DNA from: an uncultured Acidimicrobiaceae bacterium
Lineage (GTDB): Bacteria; Actinomycetota; Acidimicrobiia; Spongiisociales; UBA5794
NCBI GenBank assembly: GCA_947258985.1
Contig: CAMYKI010000008.1
Location: 18,275 to 82,274 of the forward strand
DNA length: 64,000 nt
Reading direction: 5' to 3'
Shown: positions 18,934 to 27,993 of the stretch, one piece after another
How the letters are laid out: each line of letters begins with the position of its first letter
Numbering within the stretch: the stretch's first letter is position 1
Made by a program: the position numbers and the translations under genes
Notes under the pieces: model-generated
Seen by the model: only the letters and a program-made list of their open reading frames with translations
Databases searched by the model: none
What the model was told of the DNA's origin: nothing

Positions 18934-20396
18934 TCGCGGTCCTTGCCGCCGATGAGGTACCCGAGTTCCTCAGTGTCCGTGTCGGCCGCGACCAACTCAC
19001 GGAGCACCTTGCCGGCAAAGAAGACGAAGATGCGGTCCGCATAACGACGCAACTCATCGAGATCAGCAGAAGAAAACACGATGGCGGTACCGTCATTTCG
19101 CCTCTCGAGGAGCTGATGCCACACCCATTCGGCGGATTCGATATCAAGACCGCGTGTCGGGTGTTCCATGAGCAGCAACTCGATATGGTCCGGCATCATC
19201 GCCAGCAGGAGCCGTTGCTGATTCCCTCCCGACAATGACTCCGGAGTGGACTCGGTGGTTCCCTTTACAGAGAATCGGCTGATCTTCTCGTCGGCCTCGG
19301 TTCGGGCACCGTCCCAGTCCACTACGAACCCCTGACGAGTGTCTCCCGCGAGTGCGTAGTGCTCTGTTATCGAGAGGCCTTCGACCAAGCCCTCACCGAG
19401 ACGGTCGGCCGGCAGCCAGTGAACGCCGACCTCCAGATGTCTGTTGTATCCGGCGGACGTAACATCCTTTCCGTGCAATCTGATGGTCCCCCCGTCGGGA
19501 TGCCGCAGGCCGGCGCACACCCGCAGCAGCGTCTGCTGGCCGCTTCCGGCCAAGCCGGCGAGCCCGATCACTTCTCCCGCTCTGGCTGTGAACGATATGT
19601 CCTGCAATGTGACCAAGCGTTCGGCGGCCGTCACATCTCTCAGTTCGACGACGGGTTCGCCGAGTGCGACGTCGGTACGCTCCTCGAGCACGATGTTCTT
19701 CCCAAACATCAGCCTCACCAGGTCCGATGCAGGGACCGGCAACTCGACTTCTCCGGTGACCTTGCCGGCACGCAGCACCGTGGCGTGGTCACAGATCTCC
19801 TCGATCTCCTCCAGCTTGTGAGAAACGAAGATCACCGTCAGCCCCTCGTCGGCGAGCTTGCGGAGAGTCGCAAAGAGGAGACGCCGCTGCGACGCCGAGA
19901 TGGCGGTGGTTGGTTCGTCCAGGATCAGAACACGGACCCCAAGGGAAAGCAGTCGGAGTATCTCGAGCTGCTGCCGCTCTCCCACCGTCAAAGAGCGCGC
20001 CGTGACATCCGGAGAGAACTGGAAGTCGAACCTTCCCGACAGTTCCTCCAGTTCGCCGCGGTCCGCAGCCGGTTCAAGACGCACCCCACCCGGCCTTCCG
20101 AGCGTGAAGTTCTCTAGTACGGAGAACGGAAGGCAAAGCAACGGATCCTGGTGCAAGAGCCCGATCCCGGCCGCAACCGATTCCTTGGGGTTGCTCACTT
20201 CGAGCGGCGCGCCACCAAGCATGACAGACCCGCTGTCGGCCGATAGGAACCCGGCCAGCACCTTCATCAGGGTCGACTTCCCGGCGCCGTTCTCGCCGAG
20301 GAGACCATGGATAGTCCCCGCCTCGACCCGCATGGTGACGCCGTCGTTGGCGCGCACCGGCCCGAAGTGCTTGTGGATGTCGACTAACTCGAGCAT
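18930..20396 (-). CDS. Nucleoside ABC importer, ATP-binding protein
   Basis: A 488-residue double ABC ATPase (sugar/nucleoside importer type). N-terminal cassette: Walker A GENGAGKST, signature SLTVGERQQLEILR, Walker B VLILDEPTTAI. The C-terminal cassette has a degenerate Walker A (LAGLAGSGQQTLL), signature ESLSGGNQQRLLLA, and a site where LLLMEHPTRGLD replaces the usual DEP. This asymmetry is normal for the family. It is separated from the binding-protein gene by a strong intercistronic hairpin. Confidence 0.88.
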   Translation of the reverse strand: MLELVDIHKHFGPVRANDGVTMRVEAGTIHGLLGENGAGKSTLMKVLAGFLSADSGSVMLGGAPLEVSNPKESVAAGIGLLHQDPLLCLPFSVLENFTLGRPGGVRLEPAADRGELEELSGRFDFQFSPDVTARSLTVGERQQLEILRLLSLGVRVLILDEPTTAISASQRRLLFATLRKLADEGLTVIFVSHKLEEIEEICDHATVLRAGKVTGEVELPVPASDLVRLMFGKNIVLEERTDVALGEPVVELRDVTAAERLVTLQDISFTARAGEVIGLAGLAGSGQQTLLRVCAGLRHPDGGTIRLHGKDVTSAGYNRHLEVGVHWLPADRLGEGLVEGLSITEHYALAGDTRQGFVVDWDGARTEADEKISRFSVKGTTESTPESLSGGNQQRLLLAMMPDHIELLLMEHPTRGLDIESAEWVWHQLLERRNDGTAIVFSSADLDELRRYADRIFVFFAGKVLRELVAADTDTEELGYLIGGKDRE

Positions 20397-20415
20397 CAGA
20401 TGCAGCTAGTTGGCT

Positions 20416-20439
20416 GGGGGGTGCCGTACGGCACCCCCC
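20416..20439. terminator. Perfect GC-rich palindrome between BMP and ATPase genes
   Basis: GGGGGGTGCCGT is followed directly by its exact complement (12-bp arms, no spacer). It lies in the 56-bp gap after the binding-protein stop and before the ATPase start on the minus strand. Such intercistronic hairpins usually terminate part of the transcripts or protect the upstream mRNA, so more binding protein than ATPase is made. Confidence 0.65.
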
Positions 20440-20452
20440 AACTCACTGCGAC

Positions 20453-21721
20453 TTACGATGAGCTGGCGCCCTCGATACCTTCGAGTAGCTGCGGCAGGTA
20501 CCAGATCTGCTGCGGAGTGGCCGTCTCGCCGTCTGCCAGGAACGGTGTTCCATCCTGGTAGTTGAGCGGTCCGCGGAATATCTCTACCGACCCGTTGGCC
20601 AAGTCGGTCATGAACGCCATCAGCTTGTCGGAGTTCTCGGCAGAGAGCCCGGAGCCCGTGACCCAGCCGATGTGCGACGTGTCACGATCGTTGATGTTGG
20701 TCCAATCCGGCCCCAGCCACTGGAACTGGGGGGTGAAGTTGCCCAGGCCAATCTGAATGGCAACGTCGAGGTAGCTCGGGCCCCAATTGAAGTAGGGAAC
20801 CCCGAGGCACACTTCTTCGGCCTCGGCGCAGGCGCCCCCGTAGTCGTATGGGATGGCCCACACGGTTTCGCCCGCTTCGGCCCGTTGCCCGGCACGCACG
20901 ATCGCTTCGGTTGTATCGATGCCGGAGATGACCACGTCGGCGCCTCCGTCATAGAACTCGTTCACGACCTGGGTCGGGTCGAGGGTTACGCCCGGAATCT
21001 GGAACCAGAATCCAATCCAAGTCACCTTGAAGCCGAGGTCTGCAGGATCGTTGCCTTCGCCCTCCCAGCAGTGCCGGGCGCCAAGGTATGCCGCAGCGAC
21101 GAGACGGCGGGTTTCGTCGTTGATCAGTGGTCCGAGGTACGCGATCTGCCCGGTGTCCGTGGTAAGAGCTGCGGCACAACCGGCGATCGCCTTGCCGATC
21201 TCCATCTGTCCCATGATGTTGCCCAGATTGGTGAGGTCCTCGCGATAGGCCTCTCCTTCCACCCAGGCGCTGTCGCCGGACGACCAGATCATCGGTACGT
21301 CGGGATGCTTTTCTGCGGCGAGCTGGATGCCGTCCTTCATGTCGTCGGATGTGGCAAATATCAGCCCGGCGCCTTCGGCGACCATATCGTCGACGATCTG
21401 CTCGACGGTTACCTCAGGCTTGTCCGCAGGATTGACGAGATCGACGACGAGCATTTCGGCGCCGAGCTTCTCTTCGAGATACTCGCCCGCTTCGAAGTGA
21501 GCCTGGGACCAGCCGCGGTCGTCGCGCGGTCCGACCAGGATCATGCCGAAGACAAGTGGCTCCTCCACCGCTGCGGTCGTTTCTGCTGCTGTGTCGTCCG
21601 GTGCGGTTGTGGTTTCGGATGTCTCTGCGTCGCCGTCGTCGGAACATGCAGCCCCGATCAACGCAAACGCAAGAAGAACCGCCCCCCACCTCCGCAGCAT
21701 ACGCCCGCTGGAACCATTCAT
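20453..21721 (-). CDS. BMP family substrate-binding lipoprotein
   Basis: 422 residues from ATG 21721 (GAGGAGGG upstream). The lipoprotein signal peptide ends in LIGAAC, with the lipidated Cys near residue 26, followed by a Thr/Glu-rich linker. The mature part has the BMP (PnrA-like) pattern: FGMILVGPRDDRGWSQAHFEAG, FATSDDMKDGIQLAAEKHPDV, ETVWAIPYDYGG. These lipoproteins capture purine nucleosides outside the membrane. It is the first gene of the importer operon, followed by a hairpin. Confidence 0.88.
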   Translation of the reverse strand: MNGSSGRMLRRWGAVLLAFALIGAACSDDGDAETSETTTAPDDTAAETTAAVEEPLVFGMILVGPRDDRGWSQAHFEAGEYLEEKLGAEMLVVDLVNPADKPEVTVEQIVDDMVAEGAGLIFATSDDMKDGIQLAAEKHPDVPMIWSSGDSAWVEGEAYREDLTNLGNIMGQMEIGKAIAGCAAALTTDTGQIAYLGPLINDETRRLVAAAYLGARHCWEGEGNDPADLGFKVTWIGFWFQIPGVTLDPTQVVNEFYDGGADVVISGIDTTEAIVRAGQRAEAGETVWAIPYDYGGACAEAEEVCLGVPYFNWGPSYLDVAIQIGLGNFTPQFQWLGPDWTNINDRDTSHIGWVTGSGLSAENSDKLMAFMTDLANGSVEIFRGPLNYQDGTPFLADGETATPQQIWYLPQLLEGIEGASSS

Positions 21722-21805
21722 GGATACCCTCCTCGAAACGGTAAGAGGCGAGTATACGGCGTCACCCCGGCCCGGTGGGCCCGACGGCTGCAGCGGTCGT
21801 GACAA

Positions 21806-21912
21806 CTAGGAGCCTGCTGAACGATGTCAGTTTGGCCTCGCAGCCGCGCTTGAGGCCGGGCGCTCTTCGTGGCCGAGCGAGTCCGCACGCCATTTGCTCC
21901 GCAGTCTCCTAG
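21806..21912. repeat. CTAG-ended inverted-repeat element, copy A
   Basis: 107 bp bounded by CTAG on both sides. Left inner end GAGCCTGCTGAACGATG; right inner end, complemented, GAGACTGCGGAGCAAATG. Internal hairpins: GGCCTC (21834) with GAGGCC (21852), and CGCTC (21861) with GAGCG (21875). The right CTAG contains the stop codon of the DUF427 gene. Related copies are at 46701 and 53326. Confidence 0.8.
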
Positions 21913-22664
21913 GAGAAGATCGTCTTCGGGCGTGTCTCTAGTTCGCCATCGATGTAGATATCCAGCTTCTCGTTGTAAAACGAAACCATGCCGGCAATAC
22001 GCCCGCTCTCCTCTGCGGGGAACGGATACCACCACACCACGTTTTCGTGTCGGGCTCCGCCAATCACCACGTCGTAGTAGCTCGCCACACCTTTGTACGG
22101 GCAGTCTGTGTGAAGGTCGGTTCCCTCGAGAAGGTCCATGCGCACATCCGTCTTCGGCAGGTAGTACCGCGTGGGAAGGCCGGTTTCGTAGAGGAATCGA
22201 CCCGAGCGCGAGTCAGCGACCTTGACCCCATCGATGACCACCTCGACGTGGCGTGAGCTCGGGAGGATGTCCACCCGCGTGTGGGGATCCCGGGCGTGCA
22301 CATAGACTTCTTCGTCCTCCTCGAACCACGAGTCCATCGCCGCCCAGTCGAAGGCGACGTGGTCGCGCAGCTCCTCCACAGGAGAATCAAGATGCCGATA
22401 GGCGGCGGCATCCGCCTTCCTCCCGGCAGTCGCCACGGTGTAAAGCGTGGCGTCGCCACGGCTGGGCGACCGTTTGGTTTCACCCGTCGCCGAGAGCATT
22501 TCGAGCCGGACGTCCCCCTCCGGGAAGTAGTACACGGGGTAGTAGGGCTTCTCCCAAACGAGCAAGGGGCGAGTCGTGTCGGCAACGAGTTCGCCGCCCA
22601 GATAGACCCGGATCCGCTTCGCGCCCTCTTCGATACGCACCCGGCGTCGGTTCTTGTCGCTCAT
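21909..22664 (-). CDS. DUF427 protein with two DUF427 domains
   Basis: 251 residues made of two similar domains. Domain 1 has RIRVYLGGELVADTTRPLLVWEKPYYPVYYFP; domain 2 has HVEVVIDGVKVADSRSGRFLYETGLPTRYYLP, followed by GTDLHTDCPYKGVASYYDV. Each is a small beta-rich fold of unknown function, common as single-domain proteins in actinobacteria and proteobacteria. It is cytoplasmic, with no signal peptide. The stop codon TAG is part of repeat copy A. Confidence 0.82.
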   Translation of the reverse strand: MSDKNRRRVRIEEGAKRIRVYLGGELVADTTRPLLVWEKPYYPVYYFPEGDVRLEMLSATGETKRSPSRGDATLYTVATAGRKADAAAYRHLDSPVEELRDHVAFDWAAMDSWFEEDEEVYVHARDPHTRVDILPSSRHVEVVIDGVKVADSRSGRFLYETGLPTRYYLPKTDVRMDLLEGTDLHTDCPYKGVASYYDVVIGGARHENVVWWYPFPAEESGRIAGMVSFYNEKLDIYIDGELETRPKTIFS

Positions 22665-22718
22665 TGTGAAGTCCCTTGATCGTATGTTCAGCAGAACCCG
22701 TGACGGGTTAACGATATT

Positions 22719-22746
22719 CGGAATTGTCCGACATCGGACAATTCCG
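22719..22746. terminator. Inverted repeat between fhs and the DUF427 gene
   Basis: Twelve-bp perfect arms (CGGAATTGTCCG and complement) with a 4-nt loop, 63 bp past the fhs stop and 55 bp before the DUF427 start (both minus strand). It could terminate fhs or be an operator for the DUF427 gene; it has no T-run. Confidence 0.5.
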
Positions 22747-22808
22747 CTTCCTATCGACCGCTGATCACCCTGTTGGTTCCTGCGCAGCCAACACGAAGTC
22801 CGATCGTT

Positions 22809-24581
22809 CTAGAACAAGCCGACGACCTTCCCCTCGTCATCGATGTCGACATCCATGTACGCCGGGGTCATGCCGAGTCCTGGCATCGTCCGCATCGTTC
22901 CCAGCATCGGATAGATGAAGCCGGCACCAACAGATGCCCGCACCTCCCGGACCCGGACCGTGTGCCCTGTCGGCGCTCCCTTGAGATTGGGGTCTTGGCT
23001 TATGGACAAGTGGGTCTTGGCGACACATATCGGGAGATTGCCCCAACCTTGCCTCTCGAACGACTCAATCTGGCGCTCCGCAAGCCCGTCGTACTTCACG
23101 TCGGCCGCTCCGTAGATACGCTTGGCGATGGTTTCGATCTTGTCCCGAATCGGGATGTCCAGTGGATAGAGGAACTCGAAGGAAGAGGGTTGCTCGGCGG
23201 CGGCAACCACTGCCTCCGCCAAGGCGATCGCTCCCTCTCCTCCGTCGCTCCAGTGGCTGGTGGCCTCGGCGGCAAGAGCGCCCGCTTCGAGAGCCCGCCT
23301 ATTGACTAGCTCAACTTCGGCGTCGGTATCGTCCGAGAACCGGTTGGTGGCAACGACCACCGGCATGCCAAAGAGCCGGGCGTTGCGAATGTGCGCTTCT
23401 AAGTTGGCGATGCCGGCATCGAGCAGATCCAGGTTCTCTTCGGTGTACGCCGGGTCGAGTCTCCGCCCCGGGACCACTCGCGGCCCGCCTCCGTGCATCT
23501 TGAGAGCCCGAACCGTTGCTACCAGCACCACTGCGTCGGGGGTGAGCCCGGATGCGCGACACTTGATATCGAAGAACTTCTCCATCCCGATGTCGGCACC
23601 GAACCCGGATTCGGTGACCACATAGTCGCCAAGCTGCAGCGCCACCCGATCGGCCAGGATCGACGAGTTGCCCGGTGCAATGTTGGCGAAAGGCCCGGCA
23701 TGCACGAACGCGGCTTGCCCCTCGATGGTCTGCATCAGGTTGGGGTGAAGCGTGTCCTTCATGAGTACGGTGACTGCGCCGGCCACCCGGATGTCGTCGA
23801 GCGTGACCGGCTCATCGAGTTTGGTGGAGCCGACAACCACGTTCCCGACCCGGCGGCGCAGGTTGGCGAGCGCCGAGCGATAGTCGTGACCGTCGACCAG
23901 TGCCAGGATTGCCATCAATTCGCTGGCAACGGTGATGTCGAAGCCCGCCTCCCTGGGTTTGCCGTCCGGTTTGCCACCCATTCCAACCATGACATTGCGC
24001 AGGGCGCGATCGTTCACATCGGCGACCCGACGCCACTGGATCGAATACGGATCGATGGCGATCCGGCTGAGGCCGCGCTTTTCGAGAGTCTCGTCGCTGG
24101 TCTGCGCCTCGTGGTACCAGCGGGCGTCTACCGCGGCAGCGGCCAGATTGTGTGCCGCGGCGACGGCATGGTTGTCTCCGGTTAGATGGAGGTTGAAGTC
24201 TTCCATCGGCACTATCTGGCTGTAGCCGCCCCCGGCGGCCCCACCCTTGATACCAAACGTCGGCCCCAAGGAAGGCTGGCGAATCGCCGCGATCGCTTCG
24301 TGACCCAGCCTGCCGAGACCCTGGACCAAACCGACGACCGTCGTCGTCTTGCCCTCTCCCAGTGGGGTCGGGGTAATGGCGGTGACATCTATGTACTTGC
24401 CGCGGGGCCTGTTTCCCAGATCCTCGAGCACGTCGAGATGCACCTTCGCTTTGTCGTGCCCGTAGGGAATCAGGTGCCGGCGATCGATCCCGAGCCGGTC
24501 GGCGATCTCGACAATCGGCTTGATCCTTGCCGCCTGGGCGATATCGAGGTCGGAGGGAACCGGCGATAGACGGTTGCTCAT
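22809..24581 (-). CDS. fhs: Formate-tetrahydrofolate ligase
   Basis: 590 residues from ATG 24581 (GGAGC just upstream). It catalyses the ATP-dependent formylation of THF to 10-formyl-THF in one-carbon metabolism. Diagnostic sequences: TPLGEGKTTTVVG (ATP P-loop), RQPSLGPTFGIKGGAAGGGYSQ, LTGDNHAVAAAHNL, SGFGADIGMEKFFDIK and LGTMRTMPGLGM near the C-terminus. Length is normal for the family. It is divergent from serA across about 107 bp containing an inverted repeat, which joins serine and formate routes to C1 units. Confidence 0.93.
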   Translation of the reverse strand: MSNRLSPVPSDLDIAQAARIKPIVEIADRLGIDRRHLIPYGHDKAKVHLDVLEDLGNRPRGKYIDVTAITPTPLGEGKTTTVVGLVQGLGRLGHEAIAAIRQPSLGPTFGIKGGAAGGGYSQIVPMEDFNLHLTGDNHAVAAAHNLAAAAVDARWYHEAQTSDETLEKRGLSRIAIDPYSIQWRRVADVNDRALRNVMVGMGGKPDGKPREAGFDITVASELMAILALVDGHDYRSALANLRRRVGNVVVGSTKLDEPVTLDDIRVAGAVTVLMKDTLHPNLMQTIEGQAAFVHAGPFANIAPGNSSILADRVALQLGDYVVTESGFGADIGMEKFFDIKCRASGLTPDAVVLVATVRALKMHGGGPRVVPGRRLDPAYTEENLDLLDAGIANLEAHIRNARLFGMPVVVATNRFSDDTDAEVELVNRRALEAGALAAEATSHWSDGGEGAIALAEAVVAAAEQPSSFEFLYPLDIPIRDKIETIAKRIYGAADVKYDGLAERQIESFERQGWGNLPICVAKTHLSISQDPNLKGAPTGHTVRVREVRASVGAGFIYPMLGTMRTMPGLGMTPAYMDVDIDDEGKVVGLF

Positions 24582-24647
24582 GATGCTCCAATGTCGGGGC
24601 GCCGTCGCCGACGCACTTGGTGGCAGTTGCACGAAGTGTAAAGATGA

Positions 24648-24675
24648 ACGTTGCGAACGCTACGGAACGCAACGT
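24648..24675. promoter_or_regulatory. Inverted repeat between divergent fhs and serA
   Basis: ACGTTGCG at 24648-24655 and its exact complement CGCAACGT at 24668-24675, spaced 12 bp. Three GAACG words at 24646, 24655 and 24665 run through the site at 9-10-bp spacing. It lies 13 bp before the serA start, in the shared promoter region. A repressor operator is a reasonable inference. Confidence 0.5.
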
Positions 24676-24687
24676 GATCAATGGAGT

Positions 24688-25890
24688 ATGCCTGTGAAGA
24701 TTCTCATCGCCGACAAGTTCTCGGAAAGCCACCTGCAGGAGATGCAGGAAACGGGCCATGAGGTCACGCTTCGTCCCAACCTGGGTGCCGGCGACCTTGC
24801 CGGTGTCATCCCGGGATACGAGGTGCTGGTCGTTCGCTCGACCCGCGTCACCGCCGCAACTCTCGAAGCTGCGGACAGTCTCAACCTGATCATCCGGGCA
24901 GGCGCCGGGGTCAACACAATTGACGTCGACAAGGCGGCTGAGAGTGCGATCTTTGTCTGCAATACGCCCGGGAAGAACGCGGTCGCGGTGGCAGAGCTGG
25001 TGATGGGGCTCCTCCTTGCCATCGATCGCAACATCGCCGATCAGGTAGCCGAGGTCCGCGACGGTGTTTGGAACAAGAAGAAATACTCGAAGGCCCGTGG
25101 TGTCGCAGGTCGATCCCTCGGGATCGTCGGATTCGGTTCGATTGGACTCGAGGTCGCCAAGCGAGCTCAAGCGTTCGGCATGAAGGTATCGGCCACCGAC
25201 GCCGACCCGGGGAGGGAAGCCTTTGCGGAAGAGGCCGGGGTCGAATGGATCTCGGATCTGGCGACGCTGGCCGCCAACAACGATGTAATCACATTCCACG
25301 TTCCGGCGATACCGCAGACCGAGAACCTGGTCTCGCGCGAGCTTCTCAGCGTCATGAGGCCCGGAACCGTCATCATCAACTCGTCTCGCGGAACCATCGT
25401 CGACGAGGAGGCCCTGCTGGAAGCGATGGACGAGAAGGACATCCGCGCCGGACTCGATGTCTACAAGGGCGAGCCGGGCGCCGGCGACAAAGCTTTCGAG
25501 TCGCGTTTGGCCCAACACCCCAATGTCTACGGCACACATCATGTCGGCGCATCCACCGAGCAGGCCCAGACGGCCATCGCCGACGCAGTGGTCGCCACTA
25601 TCGAAGAATTCGAGGACGGAAATCTGATCAACTGCGTGAACCTCGGCGAGGTTCTCGGAACCGAATTGACCGTCACCGTTAGGCACTTGAACCAGGTTGG
25701 TGTTCTTGCCGGGGTGCTCGCCACTTTGCGTGGTGCCGGGCTGAATGTCGAACACATGGAGAACCTCGTACTGAAGGGCAGAAAGGCGTCGTCGGCTCTC
25801 ATTCACGTCGTCGGCGATGTCGACCCAACCATCGTCTCTCAACTCTCAGAGCTCGATGGTGTTATCGGTGTCTCCTTGGGCGACCGGTGA
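24688..25890 (+). CDS. serA: D-3-phosphoglycerate dehydrogenase family protein
   Basis: 400 residues from ATG 24688, which fits the family N-terminus MPVKILIADKFSE. NAD(P)-binding motif GFGSIGLEVAKRA; catalytic Arg in SSRGTIVDEEAL, Glu in GEPGAG, His in GTHHVGASTEQAQ. A C-terminal ACT domain (VTVRHLNQVGVLAGVLATLR...GLNVEHMENL) would sense serine. It oxidises 3-phosphoglycerate as the first step of serine synthesis. It is followed with GTGA overlap by the DUF1015 gene. Confidence 0.9.
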   Translation: MPVKILIADKFSESHLQEMQETGHEVTLRPNLGAGDLAGVIPGYEVLVVRSTRVTAATLEAADSLNLIIRAGAGVNTIDVDKAAESAIFVCNTPGKNAVAVAELVMGLLLAIDRNIADQVAEVRDGVWNKKKYSKARGVAGRSLGIVGFGSIGLEVAKRAQAFGMKVSATDADPGREAFAEEAGVEWISDLATLAANNDVITFHVPAIPQTENLVSRELLSVMRPGTVIINSSRGTIVDEEALLEAMDEKDIRAGLDVYKGEPGAGDKAFESRLAQHPNVYGTHHVGASTEQAQTAIADAVVATIEEFEDGNLINCVNLGEVLGTELTVTVRHLNQVGVLAGVLATLRGAGLNVEHMENLVLKGRKASSALIHVVGDVDPTIVSQLSELDGVIGVSLGDR

Positions 25891-27128
25891 CCACTACGCG
25901 GCCTCTCGTACGCCCGACCAGTATCTATCTACCGGTGCCCGAATACGCGCCAAAGGTTGCGGTGGTGCCCAAGTCATCTGTCCCGGCGGGGTACTGGGAG
26001 AATCTCGAGGCCACCAACCCCTACAGCTTCGAGTTGGTGATGCGGGACGTGATCCCCACTGAGGGAAGCGCAACAGAGCTGGCAACGCCGGTAGGCCGTG
26101 CCCGGCTGGACATGATGATCGGACGCGGTGTTTACGAGTCACACCCGGAGCCGGCCTACTACGTATACCGCGTCTCCGACGGCTACCGCACCCAAACCGG
26201 GATCGTCGCCGAGGTCGACGCATCGGCATACGACCGCGGGCTGATCAAGCGTCACGAGCACACCCGGCCCGAATCCGAAGGAGCGCTCGTCGACGCCCTG
26301 AAACGGATGGGCGCAAATTCCTACCCGATGTGCATGACCTACAAGCACGCCGGCATCAACGCGTTGATCGACCGGCTCACCGAGGAGGCACCGCTCCTCG
26401 ACTTCCTCGGCCAGGACGGCGTGCAGCAGACAGTGTGGAAGGTCGGCCCTGCCGCCGAGCAAGAGCTGGAGGAATGCCTCCACAACATTGAAGCGCTCTA
26501 CATCACGGACGGCCACCACCGCGCGGCCGCCGGCGCTGCTTTGTCACGTGAGACCGCGGCCGCTCACCCCGATGCGACCGGGGATGAGCCGTTCAACTAT
26601 GTGATGGGTGTGGTCTACCCGTCACAGCAGCTGAAGTTGGTCGAGTACAACCGCTGTGTAGCCGACCTCGCCGGGCTGACCGATGTCGAGTTCGTGCAGC
26701 GGGTGAGCGAGCGCCTCGAGGTGGAGCGACTCCACACATCAGATCCAGAGGAAGCCCGACCGGACCGGCGAGGCCGGTTTGGGATGTATGTAGGTGGCAA
26801 GTGGTATCGGGTGACGGTGCCCAAGGGGTTGCGTGCCGCCGACGATGCCTATGGGAGCCTCGACGTCGTCCTCCTCAACAATCTCATTCTCGGGCCGATC
26901 CTCGGCATCAGCGACCCGCGCACCAGTGAGCGGCTGGAGTACATCCCGGGCACGGTACCGCTCGAGTACATCGCAACCGAAGACACCTGCGGAGCCTTTT
27001 TCATCGTGCACCCCACAAAGATGGCACAAGTATCAGCAGTCGCCGATCGCGGGCTTGTCATGCCGCCGAAATCGACATGGTTCCTTCCCAAGATCAGCAG
27101 CGGCCTTTTCATCCGCTTATTCGATTGA
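25887..27128 (+). CDS. DUF1015 family protein
   Basis: 413 residues starting at a GTG that overlaps the serA stop (GTGA). Conserved family blocks: VYRVSDGYRTQTGIVAEVD, GLIKRHEHTRPE, ALYITDGHHRAAA and NYVMGVVYPSQQLKL. Neighbourhood with serA is common for this family, which suggests a link to serine or phosphoserine metabolism; biochemistry is not established by sequence. There is no signal peptide. It is translationally coupled to serA and probably also to the MBL gene downstream. Confidence 0.8.
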   Translation: MTTTRPLVRPTSIYLPVPEYAPKVAVVPKSSVPAGYWENLEATNPYSFELVMRDVIPTEGSATELATPVGRARLDMMIGRGVYESHPEPAYYVYRVSDGYRTQTGIVAEVDASAYDRGLIKRHEHTRPESEGALVDALKRMGANSYPMCMTYKHAGINALIDRLTEEAPLLDFLGQDGVQQTVWKVGPAAEQELEECLHNIEALYITDGHHRAAAGAALSRETAAAHPDATGDEPFNYVMGVVYPSQQLKLVEYNRCVADLAGLTDVEFVQRVSERLEVERLHTSDPEEARPDRRGRFGMYVGGKWYRVTVPKGLRAADDAYGSLDVVLLNNLILGPILGISDPRTSERLEYIPGTVPLEYIATEDTCGAFFIVHPTKMAQVSAVADRGLVMPPKSTWFLPKISSGLFIRLFD

Positions 27129-27964
27129 CTGTGCAGGCGCCCCACGCAGTTGTGCTCGGGGTAGCCCAGGATGGAGGTCACCCGCAGCCGGGCTGCCGAC
27201 TGCCGTGCTGCCGCGGTCCCGGGATGAGTCCTCACCTGACGACGTGTCTGGCCATCGTGGACGGAAACGATGGCTGGCTGCTCGACGCCGGCCCCGACTT
27301 GCCTCGCCACGTCGGACGCCTGAGCGAACGAGGAATCACCCTGGCTGGAATCCTGCTCACTCATGCCCACATCGGCCACTACACCGGTCTGGCCATGTTG
27401 GGGAGAGAAGCGATGGATGTGGCGGACATGCCGGTTTGGGCGGCGCCCCGGATGGCGGCCTTCCTCCAATCGAACGGGCCCTGGGACCAGCTTGTCAAGG
27501 CCGGCAACATCTCCCTCCGTAGTGTCGAGAACTCGGTGCATCTGTCGCCGCGTCTCAGCGCAGTCGCCTTTCCCGTCCCCCACCGGGACGAGTACTCCGA
27601 GACCGTGGGGATTCGCATAGCGGGACCGTCGGCAAGCCTGCTCTACGTGCCGGACACCGATGGCTGGGATGGCTGGGAGACCAGTATCGAGGAACACCTC
27701 GGGAACGTGGACATCGCATTCCTCGATGGGACGTTCTTCAGCGGCGACGAACTTCCCGGCCGCGACATGACCGCCATCGCCCATCCGTCTGTGACCGACT
27801 CGCTCCGGCGATTCTCTGCTCTGCCCCCGGCAGAGCGGGCCAAGGTTCACTTCACCCATCTCAACCACACCAACCCGCTGCTGCGCGGCGACAGCGACGA
27901 GTACATGCGGGTAGTTCGATCTGGTCTGGCAATTGCAGATGAAGGCCAGATCGTCATGCTGTAG
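27125..27964 (+). CDS. PqqB-like MBL-fold hydrolase
   Basis: About 279 residues. The start is either TTG 27125 (overlapping the previous stop) or GTG 27131; no strong ribosome site decides. The N-terminus VVLGVAQDGGHPQPGC is typical of PqqB-like metallo-beta-lactamase proteins, as is LDGTFFSGDELPGRDM. The metal motif reads THAHIGHYTGL, with Gly where most MBL enzymes have Asp. A C-terminal FTHLNHTNPLL supplies further histidines. No other PQQ genes are present, so a PQQ role is doubtful. Confidence 0.75.
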   Translation: MTVQAPHAVVLGVAQDGGHPQPGCRLPCCRGPGMSPHLTTCLAIVDGNDGWLLDAGPDLPRHVGRLSERGITLAGILLTHAHIGHYTGLAMLGREAMDVADMPVWAAPRMAAFLQSNGPWDQLVKAGNISLRSVENSVHLSPRLSAVAFPVPHRDEYSETVGIRIAGPSASLLYVPDTDGWDGWETSIEEHLGNVDIAFLDGTFFSGDELPGRDMTAIAHPSVTDSLRRFSALPPAERAKVHFTHLNHTNPLLRGDSDEYMRVVRSGLAIADEGQIVML

Positions 27965-27993
27965 ATCCCGGTCTGAATGTCGGTGGACTCAAT

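Noticed and set aside
20672-21802. 376-codon plus-strand open frame
   Set aside because: Antisense to the BMP lipoprotein gene, which has a clear signal peptide and family motifs.
23812-25842. Very long open frame (676 codons) on the minus strand across the fhs-serA region
   Set aside because: It runs antisense to serA and out of frame through fhs; composition (Arg/Gly/Asp-rich) and lack of motifs show it is a by-product of high-GC codon bias.
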